Part shown: positions 36,430 to 45,060 of the stretch, in pieces
How positions within the stretch are numbered: the stretch's first letter is position 1
Layout of the letters: each line of letters starts with the position of its first letter
Assembly (NCBI RefSeq): GCF_014639255.1
Contig: NZ_BMFV01000009.1
Span: 1-64,000, forward strand
Source of the DNA: Pullulanibacillus pueri
GTDB lineage: Bacteria > Bacillota > Bacilli > Bacillales > Sporolactobacillaceae
Length of the DNA stretch: 64,000 nt
Reading direction: 5' to 3'
Made by a program: the position numbers and the translations under genes
The notes under the pieces: model-generated
The model's input: the letters and a program-made list of their open reading frames with translations, nothing else
Databases searched by the model: none
What the model was told of the DNA's origin: nothing

Positions 36430-37512
36430 ATGGACGAGAGAATAGCCAGCCTGCCAGAAGTATTGGAGACGTTGGATGGTGAAAAAGTCACAAGTGCCGA
36501 GCAGTGGCAACAAAAACGGCGACCTGAAATTTTTAAGTGCTTTCGAGAGCATGTATTTGGAAGAGAACCCTGTCCGGATAGGTTAAGTTTTCACATGATA
36601 TCTGAGGAGCAGCTTAAAGAAACAATAAAAAGCAAGAAAGTACGCTTGACGTATGTAGGACCAGGTGGAGAGGGGACGTTCAATGTTCACCTTTTAATCC
36701 CTTGTCAGTCGCGTCAACCTGTCCCTGCTTTTCTACTTATTAATCATCAGACGCCTGAATCCCCACTAAGCACCTCTTTTTGGCCAACAGATGAAATCGT
36801 CTCCCGAGGTTATGCAGCTATTGTTATTCATGTTCAAGAGATTGATCCGGATTTTGACGATGGCTTCAAGAATGGTGTCCATGCGCTCTTTGATGCTCCT
36901 GGGGAACCCCGTCCAAAAAATGCTTGGGGAACGCTTGCAGCATGGGCTTGGGGTGCGAGTCGGGTCATGGATTACTTGGAGACAGACCCTGATATCGATC
37001 AGCATCGTGTGGCGGTGGTCGGCCATTCAAGAGGTGGAAAAACAGCGCTATGGGCAGGTGCGGTAGATCAAAGGTTTAAAATGGTCGTCAGTAATAATTC
37101 AGGATGTACTGGGGCTGCTCTTTCTAGAGGAAAAAAGGGAGAAACCATTAAGGCCATAAATACTCGATTTCCGCATTGGTTCGCCGAAAATTATAAGGCT
37201 TTTAATGACAAGGAATACGACATGCCCTTTGATCAGCATATGCTCCTGTCTTTGATTGCCCCACGACTTTTATATGTGACGAGTGCGACTGAGGATGACT
37301 GGAGTGATCCTGAATCTGAATTTCTGTCCCTTTTATTGACCAGCCCCGTCTACCAACTTTTTGGACTCAAGGGATTAGGTGAGTCTCCCTATCCTTCTCC
37401 AGAAGAACCTATCATAGGCGAACATGTAGGCTACCATTTAAGAACAGGACAACATGATTTAGTCGAATACGATTGGAAATGTTTCCTGGATTTCGCCGAT
37501 CGGTTTTTGTGA
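36430..37512 (+). CDS. Alpha/beta-hydrolase, CE15 glucuronoyl esterase-like
   Basis: This 360-residue alpha/beta-hydrolase has nucleophile Ser200 in GHSRGGKTALWAGA, then VSNNSGCTGAALSRGKKGE and INTRFPHWF, and a late His in HLRTGQHDLVEYDW. These blocks are typical of carbohydrate esterase family 15, which cuts ester links between lignin or other groups and 4-O-methyl-glucuronic acid in xylan. There is no signal peptide, so an intracellular substrate is implied. GGAGGAATAAAA precedes ATG 36430. A sulfatase remnant follows 13 bp later. An acetylxylan-esterase-type activity is possible. Confidence 0.75.
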   Translation: MDERIASLPEVLETLDGEKVTSAEQWQQKRRPEIFKCFREHVFGREPCPDRLSFHMISEEQLKETIKSKKVRLTYVGPGGEGTFNVHLLIPCQSRQPVPAFLLINHQTPESPLSTSFWPTDEIVSRGYAAIVIHVQEIDPDFDDGFKNGVHALFDAPGEPRPKNAWGTLAAWAWGASRVMDYLETDPDIDQHRVAVVGHSRGGKTALWAGAVDQRFKMVVSNNSGCTGAALSRGKKGETIKAINTRFPHWFAENYKAFNDKEYDMPFDQHMLLSLIAPRLLYVTSATEDDWSDPESEFLSLLLTSPVYQLFGLKGLGESPYPSPEEPIIGEHVGYHLRTGQHDLVEYDWKCFLDFADRFL

Positions 37513-37525
37513 GGAGTAATAAAAA

Positions 37526-37753
37526 ATGAGCAGTAGGACGACGGATAAAGATGGTTGGGATGACTCAGGATCAGATCAATACGTTGAGGAGTTTTTGTAT
37601 CATTTAGAGGCAGATCCTTATGAACTCACAAACTTAATTCATGATCGATCCTATCAAAAGATTAAAGAAGATCTGCAGGAACGTTTGTTAAAGAGAATGG
37701 TGGAGGTTGGGGAAGCTAGGCCAACAATTATACAAGCTACTCGCGAGAGGTAA
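37526..37753 (+). pseudogene. C-terminal remnant of a sulfatase
   Basis: The 75-residue frame reads DKDGWDDSGSDQYVEEFLYH, LEADPYELTNLIHDRSYQKI and RERLLKRMVE-like text, which is the end of type I sulfatases. The catalytic N-terminal Cys/Ser region is missing. A start with GAGGAG exists (37512-37517) so a short peptide could be made, but it cannot be an enzyme. It is most likely left after deletion of the rest of a sulfatase gene next to the esterase. 37754-37900 holds nothing recognisable. Confidence 0.65.
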
Positions 37754-37900
37754 ACACTTTTAAAATGTTTATTATTAAAGGGAGCCTGTCTGTTATATCC
37801 TGCATAAGGAGAGATTCTTTTGATGCTTTAATCGTGATATCCTTTAGAAGGCAACTACGGGTTCCCTTTCGTTTTCAACTGTCAAAATCAATAGAGTCGA

Positions 37901-37936
37901 AAAAAGAAACTAGTCTAGCAAGATTAGTTTCTTTTT
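37901..37936. terminator. Bidirectional terminator between sulfatase remnant and queF
   Basis: A perfect 10-bp stem AAAGAAACTA/TAGTTTCTTT with T-runs on both sides. It serves queF on the minus strand. Confidence 0.8.
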
Positions 37937-37945
37937 CCTGGATTT

Positions 37946-38443
37946 CTAACGATTATCTATCTTTTCAGGATAGAGATCGTGGTTAAGCATACGATGTTCG
38001 GCCATTTTTTCATACTTTGTTCCGGGTTTTCCATAGTTGCAATAAGGGTCAATGGAAATCCCTCCTCGGGGTGTGAACTTTCCCCAAACTTCAATGTACC
38101 GGGGCTCCATGAGATGAATGAGATCGTTCATGATGATGTTTATACTGTCTTCATGGAAGTCACCGTGATTACGGAAACTAAATAAGTATAACTTCAGTGA
38201 CTTGCTTTCCACCATTTTAAGATCAGGGATATAGCTAATATAAACCGTTCCAAAATCAGGTTGTCCTGTTTTCGGGCAGAGTGTAGTAAATTCTGGACAA
38301 TTAAATTTTACGAAATAATCTCTGTTAGGGTGCTTATTGTCAAAGGTCTCAAGAACCTCGGGGGTGTAATCAAAAGCATAAGTCGTTTTTTCGCTCCCTA
38401 ATAAACTGAGATCTTTAAGATCTGCATCATTTCTTCCTACCAT
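37946..38443 (-). CDS. queF: NADPH-dependent 7-cyano-7-deazaguanine reductase
   Basis: This 165-residue QueF (short, unimodular type) reduces preQ0 to preQ1 in queuosine biosynthesis. It has [17 protein letters not shown] with catalytic Cys56 and Asp63, the QueF motif around Glu79 ([22 protein letters not shown]), His97 and the C-terminal [16 protein letters not shown]. The start at 38443 is set by GAGGAGG six bases upstream; the longer frame to 38560 would run through the riboswitch. Expression should fall when preQ1 is abundant, through the riboswitch at 38474-38555. Confidence 0.96.
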   Translation of the reverse strand: MVGRNDADLKDLSLLGSEKTTYAFDYTPEVLETFDNKHPNRDYFVKFNCPEFTTLCPKTGQPDFGTVYISYIPDLKMVESKSLKLYLFSFRNHGDFHEDSINIIMNDLIHLMEPRYIEVWGKFTPRGGISIDPYCNYGKPGTKYEKMAEHRMLNHDLYPEKIDNR

Positions 38444-38473
38444 ATACATCCTCCTCAATATGATCAACAGTAT

Positions 38474-38555
38474 AAAAAAAGCCATACCTCTAAGAGATAT
38501 GGCTTTAACGTCATATATCCTTAGTTTTTTATAGAGGGTTTGGCTAAGAACCTCT
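38474..38555 (-). promoter_or_regulatory. preQ1-I riboswitch with terminator upstream of queF
   Basis: On the minus strand 38555-38518 reads AGAGGTTCTTAGCCAAACCC then TCTATAAAAAACTAAGGA, which is the class I preQ1 aptamer (P1 stem, C-rich loop and A-rich tail forming a pseudoknot). Downstream, 38506-38478 forms an AAAGCCATA/TATGGCTTT stem followed by a T-run, a transcription terminator platform. It controls the queuosine gene queF directly downstream. Confidence 0.93.
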
Positions 38556-38612
38556 ATCATATATGAACAAGTAGCATTTATTTTAGCAGATTATCAGGAG
38601 ACTGTCACGGGC

Positions 38613-38640
38613 TGGGACATAGGGACAGGTTTACTGTCCC
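38613..38640 (+). repeat. GGGACA/TGTCCC short palindromic element, copy 5
   Basis: TGGGACATAGGGACAGG, TTTA, CTGTCCC, nearly identical to copy 1. Unlike copies 1-4 it lies between divergent genes (queF leader and nucleoside hydrolase), not at a stop codon. Confidence 0.65.
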
Positions 38641-38823
38641 GGAAATAAAAAGGTTGAAGAATAAAACTTCTCTGGAACCGAAGTCCCCCTTGCTCTCTTA
38701 AGTAAGTGGCATGACACGCTGTTGAAAATCACTTTGTTAAAATAACATTGCCGCATTGCCTTAGCAGCTTTAAAATAAAATAAAGCCCTTACATTTACTG
38801 ATGTTTAAAAGGAGAGAGGTCAA

Positions 38824-39729
38824 ATGGAGAGTCACATGATCCAAAGGTTAGAACCCCCAAAAGGGAAGGTTCGGGTGGTACTAGATACGGACACTTACAA
38901 TGAAGTCGATGATCAATTTGCTGTTGTGTATGCTTTATTGTCCCAAGAAAAAATGAAAGTTGAGGCCATTTATGCGGCACCGTTTTTTAACGATAGATCT
39001 AAAAGTCCTGCTGATAGAATGGAAAAAAGTTTTAATGAAATAAATAAAATTCTTGGTCTTATGCCTATTTCGTACGACCATTTTGTATACAAAGGGTCGA
39101 GGGATTATTTGAAAGACTTAAATGAGCCTTATCATAGTGATGCAGCATTGGATTTGGTGAAGAGAGCCATGGCGTCGTCTGAAGATGATCCGCTCTATGT
39201 GGTTGCTATTGGTGCTATTACAAATGTCGTTTCTGCTCTATTAATTGAACCTGAGATCATGAATAAAATCGTTGTTGTGTGGCTTGGAGGTCATGCTTTA
39301 TACTGGCCCGATACTAAGGAGTTTAATTTGTATCAAGATATCGTAGCGTCAAAATATATTTTTGATTGCAGTGTCCCTCTTATGACCATTCCTTGTATGG
39401 GTGTTTGTTCTCATTTACTGACCACTTTACCTGAACTTGAAGCGCATATTAAGGGAACGGGTGATATAGGGGATTATTTATTAGAGACCTTTAAAGGCTA
39501 TCAGGCAGATCATTTCGCTTATTCAAAAGTCATTTGGGACATTTCAACGATCGCTTATTTAGTCAATCCTAATTGGGTAGAGACAAACATTGTGCATCGC
39601 CCGATTCTCACAGATCAATTAACATGGAGCTTTGACTTATCAAGACCGTCCATGCGGGTAGCAACCTGGTTAAATTGCGATGCTATTTATAAAGATCTTT
39701 TTAGGAAAATTCGCGGGGAAAAAGAGTGA
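38824..39729 (+). CDS. Inosine-uridine-preferring nucleoside hydrolase family protein
   Basis: This 301-residue protein has the N-terminal calcium-binding signature VVLDTDTYNEVDDQFA (residues 20-35; the usual DTDPGxDD is altered to DTDTYNEVDD). VAIGAITNVVSALL and VVWLGGHAL follow. The family splits the N-glycosidic bond of nucleosides to give base and ribose. The altered motif and the internal KVIWDISTIAYLVNP near the C-terminus fit a divergent subgroup, so the substrate is unsure. AAAGGAGAGAGG precedes ATG 38824. It stands alone. Confidence 0.82.
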   Translation: MESHMIQRLEPPKGKVRVVLDTDTYNEVDDQFAVVYALLSQEKMKVEAIYAAPFFNDRSKSPADRMEKSFNEINKILGLMPISYDHFVYKGSRDYLKDLNEPYHSDAALDLVKRAMASSEDDPLYVVAIGAITNVVSALLIEPEIMNKIVVVWLGGHALYWPDTKEFNLYQDIVASKYIFDCSVPLMTIPCMGVCSHLLTTLPELEAHIKGTGDIGDYLLETFKGYQADHFAYSKVIWDISTIAYLVNPNWVETNIVHRPILTDQLTWSFDLSRPSMRVATWLNCDAIYKDLFRKIRGEKE

Positions 39730-39820
39730 AATGACACAAACCTCGTTCATTAAAACCCGCAAAAAGCAGTTGTTCCTTTAGAATAGAATACCGCAAGTTA
39801 TAATGTCTAAATGTTTAAAT

Positions 39821-39850
39821 TTGTCTGATTCCTAACGGTTCAGCTATAAT
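39821..39850 (+). promoter_or_regulatory. Promoter predicting a leaderless transcript
   Basis: TTGTCT (39821-39826), an 18-base spacer and TATAAT (39845-39850). The ATG of the DUF218 gene starts eight bases after the -10 box, so the expected transcription start falls on or next to the start codon. Confidence 0.6.
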
Positions 39851-39857
39851 TAGGCTT

Positions 39858-40451
39858 ATGAAAAGACTAAAACGGTTGTTTATATTTTTGATTCCTTTAA
39901 TTTTACTGCTTCTCTTTTGTCTTTTTGAGGCGGGACGCTATCTCGCGGTGTCGGAAAGGCCGCGGAATGCGGATGTCATCATTGTCTTAGGGGGTGGAGA
40001 TGGTGAGCGGGCGCTAGAAGCGAGCAAGCTGTATAAAAAGGGATATGCCCCTTACGTCATGTTGTCTAATGGTGGGCTTCGCAATCACCCTTCGACGGTC
40101 GAAGCTGAAAAAGAAATGGGTTGGCTTAAAGAGGATGGTGTGCCAGAATCGGCGATTATACCTGAGCTTCAAGCGCAAAGTACTTACGGGAATGCTGTCT
40201 ATTCCAAAAGGATGATGAAAAAACATCATTTCAAGTCAGCTATTGTTGTCTCCTCTTCCTTTCATATGAGACGCTCGCATTATATCTTTGAGAAAGTCTA
40301 CGCAGGATCGGGGATTAAGCTAATATACCACGCCGCGCCTACCTCTTATTACAATCCTGACTGGTGGTGGACCACAAAACTCGGGTGGCAATTTACGATC
40401 AATGAATATATTAAACTCGTCGGGTATGTTGTCATTTACGGACTCGTTTAA
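39858..40451 (+). CDS. YdcF/SanA-type DUF218 protein
   Basis: This 197-residue protein has one N-terminal membrane helix (residues 7-24) and the DUF218 fold: ADVIIVLGGGDGERALEA (38-55), MLSNGG, TYGNAVYSKRMMKK and VVSSSFHMRRS. Relatives (YdcF, SanA, ElyC) act at the cell envelope in polysaccharide or peptidoglycan-linked processes, with no firmly known reaction in Firmicutes. The start ATG has no good ribosome binding site, and the -10 box is so near that the mRNA is probably leaderless. Confidence 0.85.
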   Translation: MKRLKRLFIFLIPLILLLLFCLFEAGRYLAVSERPRNADVIIVLGGGDGERALEASKLYKKGYAPYVMLSNGGLRNHPSTVEAEKEMGWLKEDGVPESAIIPELQAQSTYGNAVYSKRMMKKHHFKSAIVVSSSFHMRRSHYIFEKVYAGSGIKLIYHAAPTSYYNPDWWWTTKLGWQFTINEYIKLVGYVVIYGLV

Positions 40452-40585
40452 AAATGAGGATACTTTTTCCTGGAACTATAAAGCTTGACAGCCAGTGGAG
40501 GTAAGCTATGCGGTAACGATGTTTAAGTCCCTCCCAGCGCGAAGGAAACGATAGTAAAAAAGTAGGTACACTTAAGGAGGCCAAG

Positions 40586-41044
40586 ATGATGTATGGTTCT
40601 TCAGATGAGGATGTTGAACGCCTATATCAAAAAATAATTCAAGCATGGAATCACCGAGATGCTCAAGGAATGGCAAAACTCTTTACAGAGGATGGGGTGC
40701 AAATTGGCTTTGATGGGAGTATGCTTACGGGTCAAAAAGAAATTTTAGACCACCTCAATCCTATCTTTGAAAATCATCCTACAGCTCCTTTCATAGTGAA
40801 GGTGAAGGATATAAAAATGCTCGGGACTGATGTGGCGATTTTACGCGCTATTGCAGGGATGATTCCGCCTGGAAAGACAGAGATAGAGCCAACGGTCAAC
40901 GCTCATCAAACGATGGTGGCTGTAAAGAAGGAGATAGGGTGGCGCATTCAACTGTTTCAAAATACACCAGCACAGTTTCATGGCAGACCAGAGTTAGTTG
41001 AGCAGATGACTAAAGAGCTAAGACAATCTCATTTAGGTACTTGA
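40586..41044 (+). CDS. SgcJ/EcaC-type NTF2-like protein
   Basis: This 152-residue protein has a cone-shaped NTF2-like fold: LYQKIIQAWNHRDAQGMAKL, FTEDGVQIGFDG, GQKEILDHLNPIF and the C-terminal WRIQLFQNTPAQFHGRPE typical of the SgcJ/EcaC group. Members bind small hydrophobic ligands or are isomerase-like; no specific role can be given. AAGGAGGCCAAG precedes ATG 40586. It is a single gene between the DUF218 gene and the carbamoylase. Confidence 0.82.
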   Translation: MMYGSSDEDVERLYQKIIQAWNHRDAQGMAKLFTEDGVQIGFDGSMLTGQKEILDHLNPIFENHPTAPFIVKVKDIKMLGTDVAILRAIAGMIPPGKTEIEPTVNAHQTMVAVKKEIGWRIQLFQNTPAQFHGRPELVEQMTKELRQSHLGT

Positions 41045-41197
41045 AAGGGCAGTGACAAAGCAACTGGATTTTTCTATTTGTGCTCCTTTAATGGGTCTTA
41101 GTCTTGCTTTTGAACGTCCTTTTTCAAATGCTCTCCTTCAATCTTCCTAAGAAGTATCGTAATATTGAGTGTAACAAAGGTAAAAGGGGTCCTTAAA

Positions 41198-42493
41198 ATG
41201 GATACACAACAGACATGGAACTTATATGAAAAACTCATGAAAGATTACGATACCTCATTAGATGCTGATGGGGTTAGTGGGAAAAGACTCGCGCAGAGAC
41301 TTTCCGCTTTATCGGAAATCGGCTTAACGGATGAACATGGGTCCTATCGGATCGGCTTCTCTCAGGAAGAGAAGCAAGCGAAACAATTAGTAAAACAATG
41401 GATGAATGAAGCAGGATTAGAAGTTTCAGAGGATGGTGCAGGCAATGTTTTTGGGCGCCTATCCGGAAGGAATCCACACAGGCCGGCTATTCTTTCGGGT
41501 TCTCACGTAGACAGTGTCCCTAATGGTGGACATTTTGATGGACCATTGGGTGTACTAGCCGCTCTCGAGGTAGTTGAGGCCTGGAAAGCCACAGGCTTTG
41601 TGCCAGAGTCACCTTATGAAGTCGTGATTTTTACTGATGAAGAAGGTTCGCGTTTTAATGGTGGGCTCACTGGGAGTCGGGCAATGACCGGTGAAATCGA
41701 TAGGGAGGCTCAGCAGCAACTGGTTGATATCCATGGCGATCCTTTTGAAAAAGTGATTGAAAAGGTGGGACTCTCTGTTAATACGTTTGCAGCCTCCCAA
41801 AGAGAGATGTCCGATATAAAGGGCTATGTTGAGATCCATATTGAACAAGGAAAACGATTAGAAAAAGCAGGAGTTCCTGTGGGGATCGTCACGGGGATAG
41901 CCGGACCCTCTTGGTTAGAAATGACTTTCACTGGAGATGCTGGTCACGCAGGAAATACGCCAATGGATGATCGGAGAGACGCACTTCTTGCAGCCAGTCA
42001 ATTTGTGGTAGCTGTTAATGCATTGCCTCAACAAGTCAGTTCAACGGCGGTGGCGACCGTTGGAAAGTTAGATGTCCATCCCAACGGAACAAATGTCATC
42101 GCTGGTCAAGTGACATTAACGGTAGATATTCGTGATATCGATGAAACACAACGAGATAGATTGATTGAGCTTATTATTCAATCAGCAACATCTATTTGTG
42201 AAGCACATCAGATTGACCTTGAATGGAAGGAAACACAGCACGTTAAACCTGTTCCTATAAAAGAGAGTATGCAAGAAAAATTAAGTTCGGCAATTCAAGC
42301 GAAGGGCATTGCTCCTGTCTATTTAACCAGTGGAGCGGCGCATGATGCCATGATTATGGGTCATCACGTCCCTGTGGCCATGATTTTTGTTCAAAGTAAA
42401 GATGGGGTCAGTCATAACCCTGCGGAATGGTCGTCGTTAAATGATTGTGTTCAATCTGCTCATGTATTGAAACAGTTTGTGGAAACGTATTAA
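41198..42493 (+). CDS. M20-family N-carbamoyl-L-amino-acid hydrolase / allantoate amidohydrolase type
   Basis: This 431-residue zinc amidase has SGSHVDSVPNGGHFDGPLG (first metal His and bridging Asp), FTDEEGSRFNGGLTGSRA (Glu pair), VEIHIEQGKRLE (His) and the dimerisation lid GDAGHAGNTPMDDRRD. The last metal His is in SGAAHDAMIMG. The family removes carbamoyl groups from N-carbamoyl amino acids or ureidoglycolate-type substrates. ATG 41198 follows AAAGGGGT; the TTG at 41165 has none. It lies 57 bp ahead of an NAL-type aldolase on the same strand, possibly co-transcribed. Confidence 0.88.
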   Translation: MDTQQTWNLYEKLMKDYDTSLDADGVSGKRLAQRLSALSEIGLTDEHGSYRIGFSQEEKQAKQLVKQWMNEAGLEVSEDGAGNVFGRLSGRNPHRPAILSGSHVDSVPNGGHFDGPLGVLAALEVVEAWKATGFVPESPYEVVIFTDEEGSRFNGGLTGSRAMTGEIDREAQQQLVDIHGDPFEKVIEKVGLSVNTFAASQREMSDIKGYVEIHIEQGKRLEKAGVPVGIVTGIAGPSWLEMTFTGDAGHAGNTPMDDRRDALLAASQFVVAVNALPQQVSSTAVATVGKLDVHPNGTNVIAGQVTLTVDIRDIDETQRDRLIELIIQSATSICEAHQIDLEWKETQHVKPVPIKESMQEKLSSAIQAKGIAPVYLTSGAAHDAMIMGHHVPVAMIFVQSKDGVSHNPAEWSSLNDCVQSAHVLKQFVETY

Positions 42494-42550
42494 GGAACGT
42501 TCTATAAGTATCATATTTCAGTAAATACTTCGTAAGGAAGGGTGAGGAAT

Positions 42551-43420
42551 ATGAAAGGCTTATTTTCAGCATTATTAGTCCCGTTCGATGAAAAAGGTCA
42601 GGTGTTAGAGAAGGGGTTGCGTGAACTCGTACGATACAATATTGAGGTCCAAAAGATTGATGGATTGTATGTTAACGGGAGCTCAGGTGAAAATTTCATG
42701 ATGTCTAAAGAGCAAAAAAAGCAGGTCTTTAAGATCGTCAGTGAGGAAGTAAATGGTGAGGTGCCGCTCATTGCCCAAGTTGGGTCAATCAATATTGATG
42801 AAGCTATTGAACTAGGAAAATACGCTACAGAGTTAGGTTATGATAGTTTGTCAGCTGTCACACCTTTTTACTATAAATTTAGTTTCCAAGAGATTAAAGC
42901 TTATTATGAAAGTATTCTAAAGGAAACAGGCAATACGATGCTTATCTATGCAATCCCGTCACTCACAGGTGTGGCTATGTCTATGGAACAATTTGACGCT
43001 CTTTTCCAGAATGAAAAGATTATCGGGGTGAAATTCACAGATAGCAATTTCTTTTTATTAGAGCGCCTTCGTCGTCGTTTTCCTCATAAACTAATTTATT
43101 CGGGATTTGATGAAATGCTCATTTATGGTGTGGTTTCGGGTGTAGATGGCGCTATTGGCAGTACATATAATATCAATGGTCAGCGTGCCAAGCAGATTTT
43201 CGACTTATGTCATAAGGGGCAGTTAAAAGAGGCTTATGCCATTCAACACACGTGCAACGATCTTATTGAAAGGGTCTTAGACTTAGGGATCTTTGCAACG
43301 TTGAAGGAAATATTAAAGGTAAAAGGGGTCGAAGCAGGAACTGTTAAGAGTCCGATGCAAGCTCTTGATGAGAGCAAAAGATCCGAGATTGAGGCATTAG
43401 TGAGAACCTTTGATTTATAA
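42551..43420 (+). CDS. nanA: N-acetylneuraminate lyase-like aldolase (DHDPS family)
   Basis: This 289-residue TIM-barrel class I aldolase has [13 protein letters not shown] (substrate carboxylate loop), the catalytic Tyr in [12 protein letters not shown], the Schiff-base Lys in [10 protein letters not shown] and [20 protein letters not shown] and FTD are typical of N-acetylneuraminate lyase rather than dihydrodipicolinate synthase. It cleaves sialic acid to pyruvate and N-acetylmannosamine. No nanE, nanK or nagA is next to it, so the assignment of substrate is moderate. ATG 42551 is preferred over GTG 42542 because GGAAGGGTGAGG then is well spaced. Confidence 0.75.
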   Translation: MKGLFSALLVPFDEKGQVLEKGLRELVRYNIEVQKIDGLYVNGSSGENFMMSKEQKKQVFKIVSEEVNGEVPLIAQVGSINIDEAIELGKYATELGYDSLSAVTPFYYKFSFQEIKAYYESILKETGNTMLIYAIPSLTGVAMSMEQFDALFQNEKIIGVKFTDSNFFLLERLRRRFPHKLIYSGFDEMLIYGVVSGVDGAIGSTYNINGQRAKQIFDLCHKGQLKEAYAIQHTCNDLIERVLDLGIFATLKEILKVKGVEAGTVKSPMQALDESKRSEIEALVRTFDL

Positions 43421-43622
43421 AGGAATCAGATGAAAGGAGCCTTTCTTTATGACGGCGTGGCTCACCTCGCTTTCCTCATGCCCCAATCGGGGTCCCCGAA
43501 AAGTGTTCTTTACTTATTGGGGTGATATTGATGTGGGTAGGGTCAGCGTTCGACGCACAGGATGTGCTAGCTTCGACGTTGTCACGTTGACTGAGTGGCT
43601 GATGCTGCTTGCCTTTACCCAG
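43421..43622. other. Non-coding DNA before the hairpin tandem repeat
   Basis: GC-richer than its surroundings, with CGACGCACAGGATGTGC near 43551, a type of text I recall from Bacillales intergenic repeats. An ORF can be read through (from 43449) but has no ribosome binding site or family. Confidence 0.4.
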
Positions 43623-43895
43623 CTGATGCCCGTTTTTCAGATTCTAAAGAAAAACGGTCACCAAGGCGCCTTTCTGATGCCCGTTTTTCAGATACTTAAG
43701 AAAAACGGTCACCAAGGCGCCTTTCTGATGCCCGTTTTTCAGATTCTTGAGAAAAACGGTCGCCAAGACACCTTTCTGATGCCCGTTTTTCAGATTCTAA
43801 AGAAAAACGGTCACCAAGGTGCCTTTCTGAAGCCCGTTTTTCAGATTCTTGAGAAAAACGGTCACCAAGACACCTCGCTGATGCCCGTTTTTAGT
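43623..43895. repeat. Tandem 51-bp hairpin repeat, about 5.3 copies
   Basis: The units start at 43623, 43674, 43725, 43776 and 43827, with a partial one at 43878. Each has CCGTTTTTC and, after 8-10 bases, GAAAAACGG, so every unit can fold into a hairpin; 17 codons per unit keep a frame open (LMPVFQIL and KKNGHQGAF). Copies differ at a few positions. The open frame is a by-product of the 51-bp length, not evidence of protein. 43896-44066 has a further GCACG...CGTGC hairpin. Confidence 0.8.
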
Positions 43896-44066
43896 AGTGT
43901 CAGCGTATAATTTAATGCAAAATCTTATAAAAGCAACTTTAGCCTTCGTCATTAAGGCTTGGCGAGTGACAACTTTAGTGTGTGCAAAAGCACGAACATC
44001 AGGGCGTGCTTAGCGAAGCGCTCGAGGAGTATAAGTATGGTTTTTCTAAAAGGCGAACATTGCATT

Positions 44067-44110
44067 AAAAAGAGCCACACTTCAAAAAGGGCGAGGCGGC
44101 TCTTTCTTTT
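44067..44110. terminator. Terminator of the sugar ABC operon
   Basis: AAAGAGCC (44068-44075) pairs with GGCTCTTT (44098-44105). On the minus strand the stem is followed by TTTTT. It lies just past the stop of the last ABC permease gene. Confidence 0.7.
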
Positions 44111-44125
44111 TCAATAGGACAACGC

Positions 44126-44986
44126 CTATCCTTTGGTACCTGATATCACGATACCTCTAATGAAATATTTCTGTGCAAAAAAGAATAAGATGAGTGGAGG
44201 CAGGATCGCGATAATAGATGCAGCCATGAGTAAGTTCCATGGGGTTTGTGCAAACGCTGCTGTAAAGTTGGCAAGTCCTAGAGCTAAAGGATATTTTTCA
44301 GGTGAACTTAAATAAATGAGCGGACCGATAAGATCGTTCCAGCGATACATAAACTCCATAATTGCGGCCGTAGCCAGCCCTGGCATAGATAGTGGCAAAA
44401 GGATTCGGAAAAAGATCGTAAAGTAGCCTCCGCCATCAATCTTAACGGCCTCATCCAGTTCCTTCGGTATCCCCATATAAAACTGCCGCAAAAGGAAAAT
44501 CGTAAAGGCACTGCCACCGATTGTCGGGATGATAAGGGGCCAATAAGAATCTACTAATCCTAGCTTATTAAAAATGAGGTATTGCGGGATCATGGTAACC
44601 TGCGGTGGTAACATCATGGTGCTCAATACAATCCCAAAAAGTACGGTACGTCCTCGGGCACGCAAACGGGCGAAACCGAAGGCTGCAAAGGCAGAAAAGA
44701 AGGTGGTTGAAACGACGGTGACTATCGTGTACCAAATACTATTCCAAGTAAAACGACCAAAATTTACCTCCTTAAAAACATCCACAAAATTGTGCCATTG
44801 GAAGGACGGAATCCATTTTGGTGGGAAAGCTTGAGATTCTGGCAAGGTCTTGAGTGACGTGGACAACATCCAAATAACGGGAAGCAGGAAAAACGCTAAC
44901 CCTAAAATGAGTAAAACATAGACAATAATTTTTCTGAACAGGCTATATTCACCATGTACATAATTTTTTTTAGTTTGTGTCGTCAT
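44126..44986 (-). CDS. Sugar ABC transporter permease (MalG type)
   Basis: This 286-residue permease has six hydrophobic segments and the EAA loop ELDEAVKIDGGGYFTIFFRI ahead of LPLSMPGLA that binds the ATPase. ILPVIWMLSTSLK near the N-terminus is typical of the CUT1 subfamily. ATG at 44986 follows AGGAGGG; the longer frame to 45034 has none. It is the third gene of a minus-strand operon (binding protein, MalF-type, MalG-type). As usual in CUT1 systems no ATPase gene is present, so a shared MsmX-like ATPase encoded elsewhere is needed. Confidence 0.92.
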   Translation of the reverse strand: MTTQTKKNYVHGEYSLFRKIIVYVLLILGLAFFLLPVIWMLSTSLKTLPESQAFPPKWIPSFQWHNFVDVFKEVNFGRFTWNSIWYTIVTVVSTTFFSAFAAFGFARLRARGRTVLFGIVLSTMMLPPQVTMIPQYLIFNKLGLVDSYWPLIIPTIGGSAFTIFLLRQFYMGIPKELDEAVKIDGGGYFTIFFRILLPLSMPGLATAAIMEFMYRWNDLIGPLIYLSSPEKYPLALGLANFTAAFAQTPWNLLMAASIIAILPPLILFFFAQKYFIRGIVISGTKG

Positions 44987-45060
44987 GAACGGCCCTCCTG
45001 ACGTTTCTTTTAACATCGTAAGCACTTTTAACAACTGAAAATAAGCATGATTAAATGACT

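Noticed and set aside
43449..43910. A 153-codon open frame with 17-residue repeats (LMPVFQIL, KKNGHQGAF)
   Set aside because: It has no ribosome binding site or family. The frame is open only because the hairpin repeat is 51 bp long (a multiple of three).
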